The translations under genes and the position numbers were made by a program. Under the pieces are notes generated by a model. The model searched no databases. It saw nothing but the letters and a program-made list of their open reading frames with translations, and was not told the DNA's origin. Source: Spodoptera frugiperda (lineage: Eukaryota > Arthropoda > Insecta > Lepidoptera > Noctuidae). Taken from it: DNA of 64,000 nt. Positions within the stretch are counted from its first letter, which is position 1. Each line of letters begins with the position of its first letter. Below are positions 62,046-64,000 of this stretch, in pieces. The stretch lies in contig NC_064215.1 in NCBI RefSeq assembly GCF_023101765.2, positions 5,270,001-5,334,000 on the forward strand, given 5' to 3'.

Positions 62046-64000
62046 TTGCTAAGAAGAGAACAAACATCTTAAAAGTTGTTTTCCAGAATCTTGGAACAAT
62101 AAATTTCACAAAAACGATCGTAACTTGAGTGACAGAAGTTATGGCGCATTTGAAATGAACCGAAGGCCTTTTATCCAGACCAGTGTAACATTTGATTCAG
62201 GTCACGAAGATAAAGTGTGTAACAAAAGTTAAAACCTATATAAAACATATCGATTTTATTTTATAGAAGTAGAGTAGGTATAGATCTCATTATGTCCCCA
62301 AACTACTATTAAAATGAATACTAGTACAATTTAACAATTTAATTCAATTTAATGTAACATATTCAATCATAATGGTTTCCAGTAATATGATGAAATCAAA
62401 TGTTTACTACTGATTTCAAACCGTTTTAACATTAGCGGGAGAACTCTATGAATCAATTTCAGAATTAATAAATTACCTACTTGAGACATCAAAGTAAATT
62501 CTTATGACTTATTAGCATAAACTGATTTACAAAGCACTATTTGCATGAAACAATATACTTTTCAGCTGTTGATAGATTACTTTGAATTTATAAAGTCACC
62601 AAAATAGTTAATTGAGAAACACTAACGTATTAATACATTAACGAAGAACATTAGACAATTAAACTTTTCTAATCAATACAATGTGACTAGACGCTATTGC
62701 GTGTATTTAACACGACTTTCAGCTTCATTTATCGAGTGTCGAGACGAGAAAGGAAGGGTGGCGAGGGGGTCGCGATGACGCCGCCTGGGGTCAGACGGCG
62801 GCGTTCAAGGTTAAGGCCACCCCCCACGCCCCCTATCGCACGCACGCTGTAATGATACTTATACACAACCCACTGACGCACCTGCACCCTTGCACTCAAC
62901 CCTCGCCAGCCAAACTAAATGTTAACGTCTTTCTTTTGCCTTGTCATCATAAATAATTTACGTTTGCAGACATATTTTCTTTTTATAATTATGAGATGGA
63001 TTCACAAAATATTTGGCTTTAATTTAATGATTTTATGTGTGGTGAAAGAATATATAATGATTATTTAATAGTAAAAAGGTTTGTTGTTTATTAATAAATG
63101 TTCAATAGTAGTGAAAAAATACGAATCACAAAGCATGGTGTAACACCAACAGTCCAATGCATTTCAATATATTGTGCACGTACGAAGTGTCCGTTCGATT
63201 GAATTCAGACGATAGCCGGCTTTTGATTTACAGGTTTAGTTCATAGCTATTCCTAGGACTATCATCATAATACATTTTAGCACCATAATTTCATTTCCTA
63301 TGACGTTATGTGCTAAATTGGTGCCTACATATAATAGCAAAATGTTTTGTCATTGTCACTTGTTAGGAATGACAATAGATAGACGCATTTATTATATGCC
63401 TTAATAAAGATTTGCATCGATAACTGTGTCTAGGCAAGCACTTGTGTGTTTCAGTTCAAGTTTTGTATAATTTTTGCATTCAATCAACGATTTGCATTAA
63501 TTTAATTTTATCAATTCAACAGACAGCAGCTATAACTTTTCTTACCCGTCAATTCAGAAAGCATTCTGATCTATACACTATCTAATTAACGTAACAAGTG
63601 AAGCTTACCAGATTATAGACTGAAACTATGCAAAAATCTGTTGTGAGCTATACCTGTTAAGATGCATGTAATTATGTATACATAAGTGTCTACTGAACGT
63701 GCATAGCTTTGGCAGACTGTCCGACGGCGCAGACGAAATGCTATTAAGTGACGTCACAGGCTACCTTGTATAAGGGGACGCAGCGTAATCGCGCACTGCC
63801 GCCCGACAACGGCCACCGCGCACGCCCTCGCGACAATCGTGCGACCAAGCTCGTTATGTAAGCACGCATTCAATAACAGATTAATTTTATTGCTCATGTC
63901 TATATTGTTTCAGTCCACTATTGTGTTTACGCTACACAATGAGATTACGATTTTCAAATATCTGCTAAATTAAAACTTGATATTGTAATTGATGAAGTGA
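62046..64000. other. Non-coding stretch with two GC-rich patches
   Basis: The patch at 62740-62900 holds a hairpin with 8-bp arms ACGCCGCC (62778-62785) and GGCGGCGT (62797-62804) around an 11-nt loop, followed by TCAAGGTTA, a sequence close to an FTZ-F1-type site. The patch at 63720-63850 is listed as a candidate promoter. The rest is AT-rich with no gene. Confidence 0.5.
63745..63830 (+). promoter_or_regulatory. Candidate promoter: CRE, TATA-like box and GC-rich downstream
   Basis: TGACGTCA at 63749-63756 lies 12 bp upstream of TATAAG at 63769-63774. After 20-25 bp comes GCGCACTGCCG, which could hold an initiator, and the text stays GC-rich to about 63850. This order is that of a CRE-driven TATA promoter. 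No transcript evidence is visible, and the window ends soon after. Confidence 0.3.

Noticed and set aside
1..64000. Known conserved insect miRNAs (let-7, miR-1, miR-10, miR-193, iab-4 and others)
   Set aside because: No seed-plus-flank match was noticed when reading for them; a systematic search was not possible.

Overview
The window reads as nuclear DNA of a moth, most likely a noctuid. The background is AT-rich, there is no recognisable intact protein-coding gene, and the dispersed repeats are of lepidopteran type. They include a tRNA-derived SINE with good A and B boxes, 5'-truncated non-LTR retrotransposon 3' ends, short non-autonomous Helitrons with TC...CTAG ends, a pogo/Tigger-like MITE, and a retroposon-like repeat with an A-rich tail that looks typical of noctuids. 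Family names rest on recognition, not on a database search. The short open frames scattered through the window look like chance or repeat-derived frames; those in GC-rich patches are open on several frames at once.

Layout. 1-1614 and 10442-12033 are two direct copies of one ~1.6 kb block. They look identical for ~1.43 kb apart from one variable AAATCT-type array, then drop abruptly to roughly 93% identity. Each copy carries the A-tailed repeat, the array, a reverse-strand LINE 3' end and an exon-like stretch that is damaged differently in the two copies. Between them lie an RTE-like tail (~2.9 kb), a Helitron end (~3.6 kb) and the largest GC-rich island (8.04-8.90 kb), whose minus strand could encode a signal-peptide-like exon ending at a splice donor. 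A LINE 3' end and a complete short Helitron occupy 13.84-14.64 kb; related copies recur at 56.0 kb and, inverted, at 59.9 kb. A three-copy 112-bp tandem repeat lies at 21.5 kb, a cysteine/tyrosine-rich minisatellite at 25.6 kb, a second Helitron type at 27.1 kb, a SINE at 28.0 kb, and two MITE-like elements at 50.9-51.6 kb.

The rest is a gene-poor landscape with more than twenty short GC-rich patches, several next to CRE-like TGACGTCA sites or TATA-like sequences. The palindrome GTCTAGAC occurs ten times where about one is expected, with many half-sites, seven of the ten between 16.7 and 23.9 kb. It matches the palindromic Smad-binding element. Together with the lack of exons this suggests an intergenic or intronic cis-regulatory region of a developmental gene, but the gene cannot be named from this sequence. 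I found no bacterial, plasmid or CRISPR features and no convincing tRNA, rRNA or known miRNA gene.
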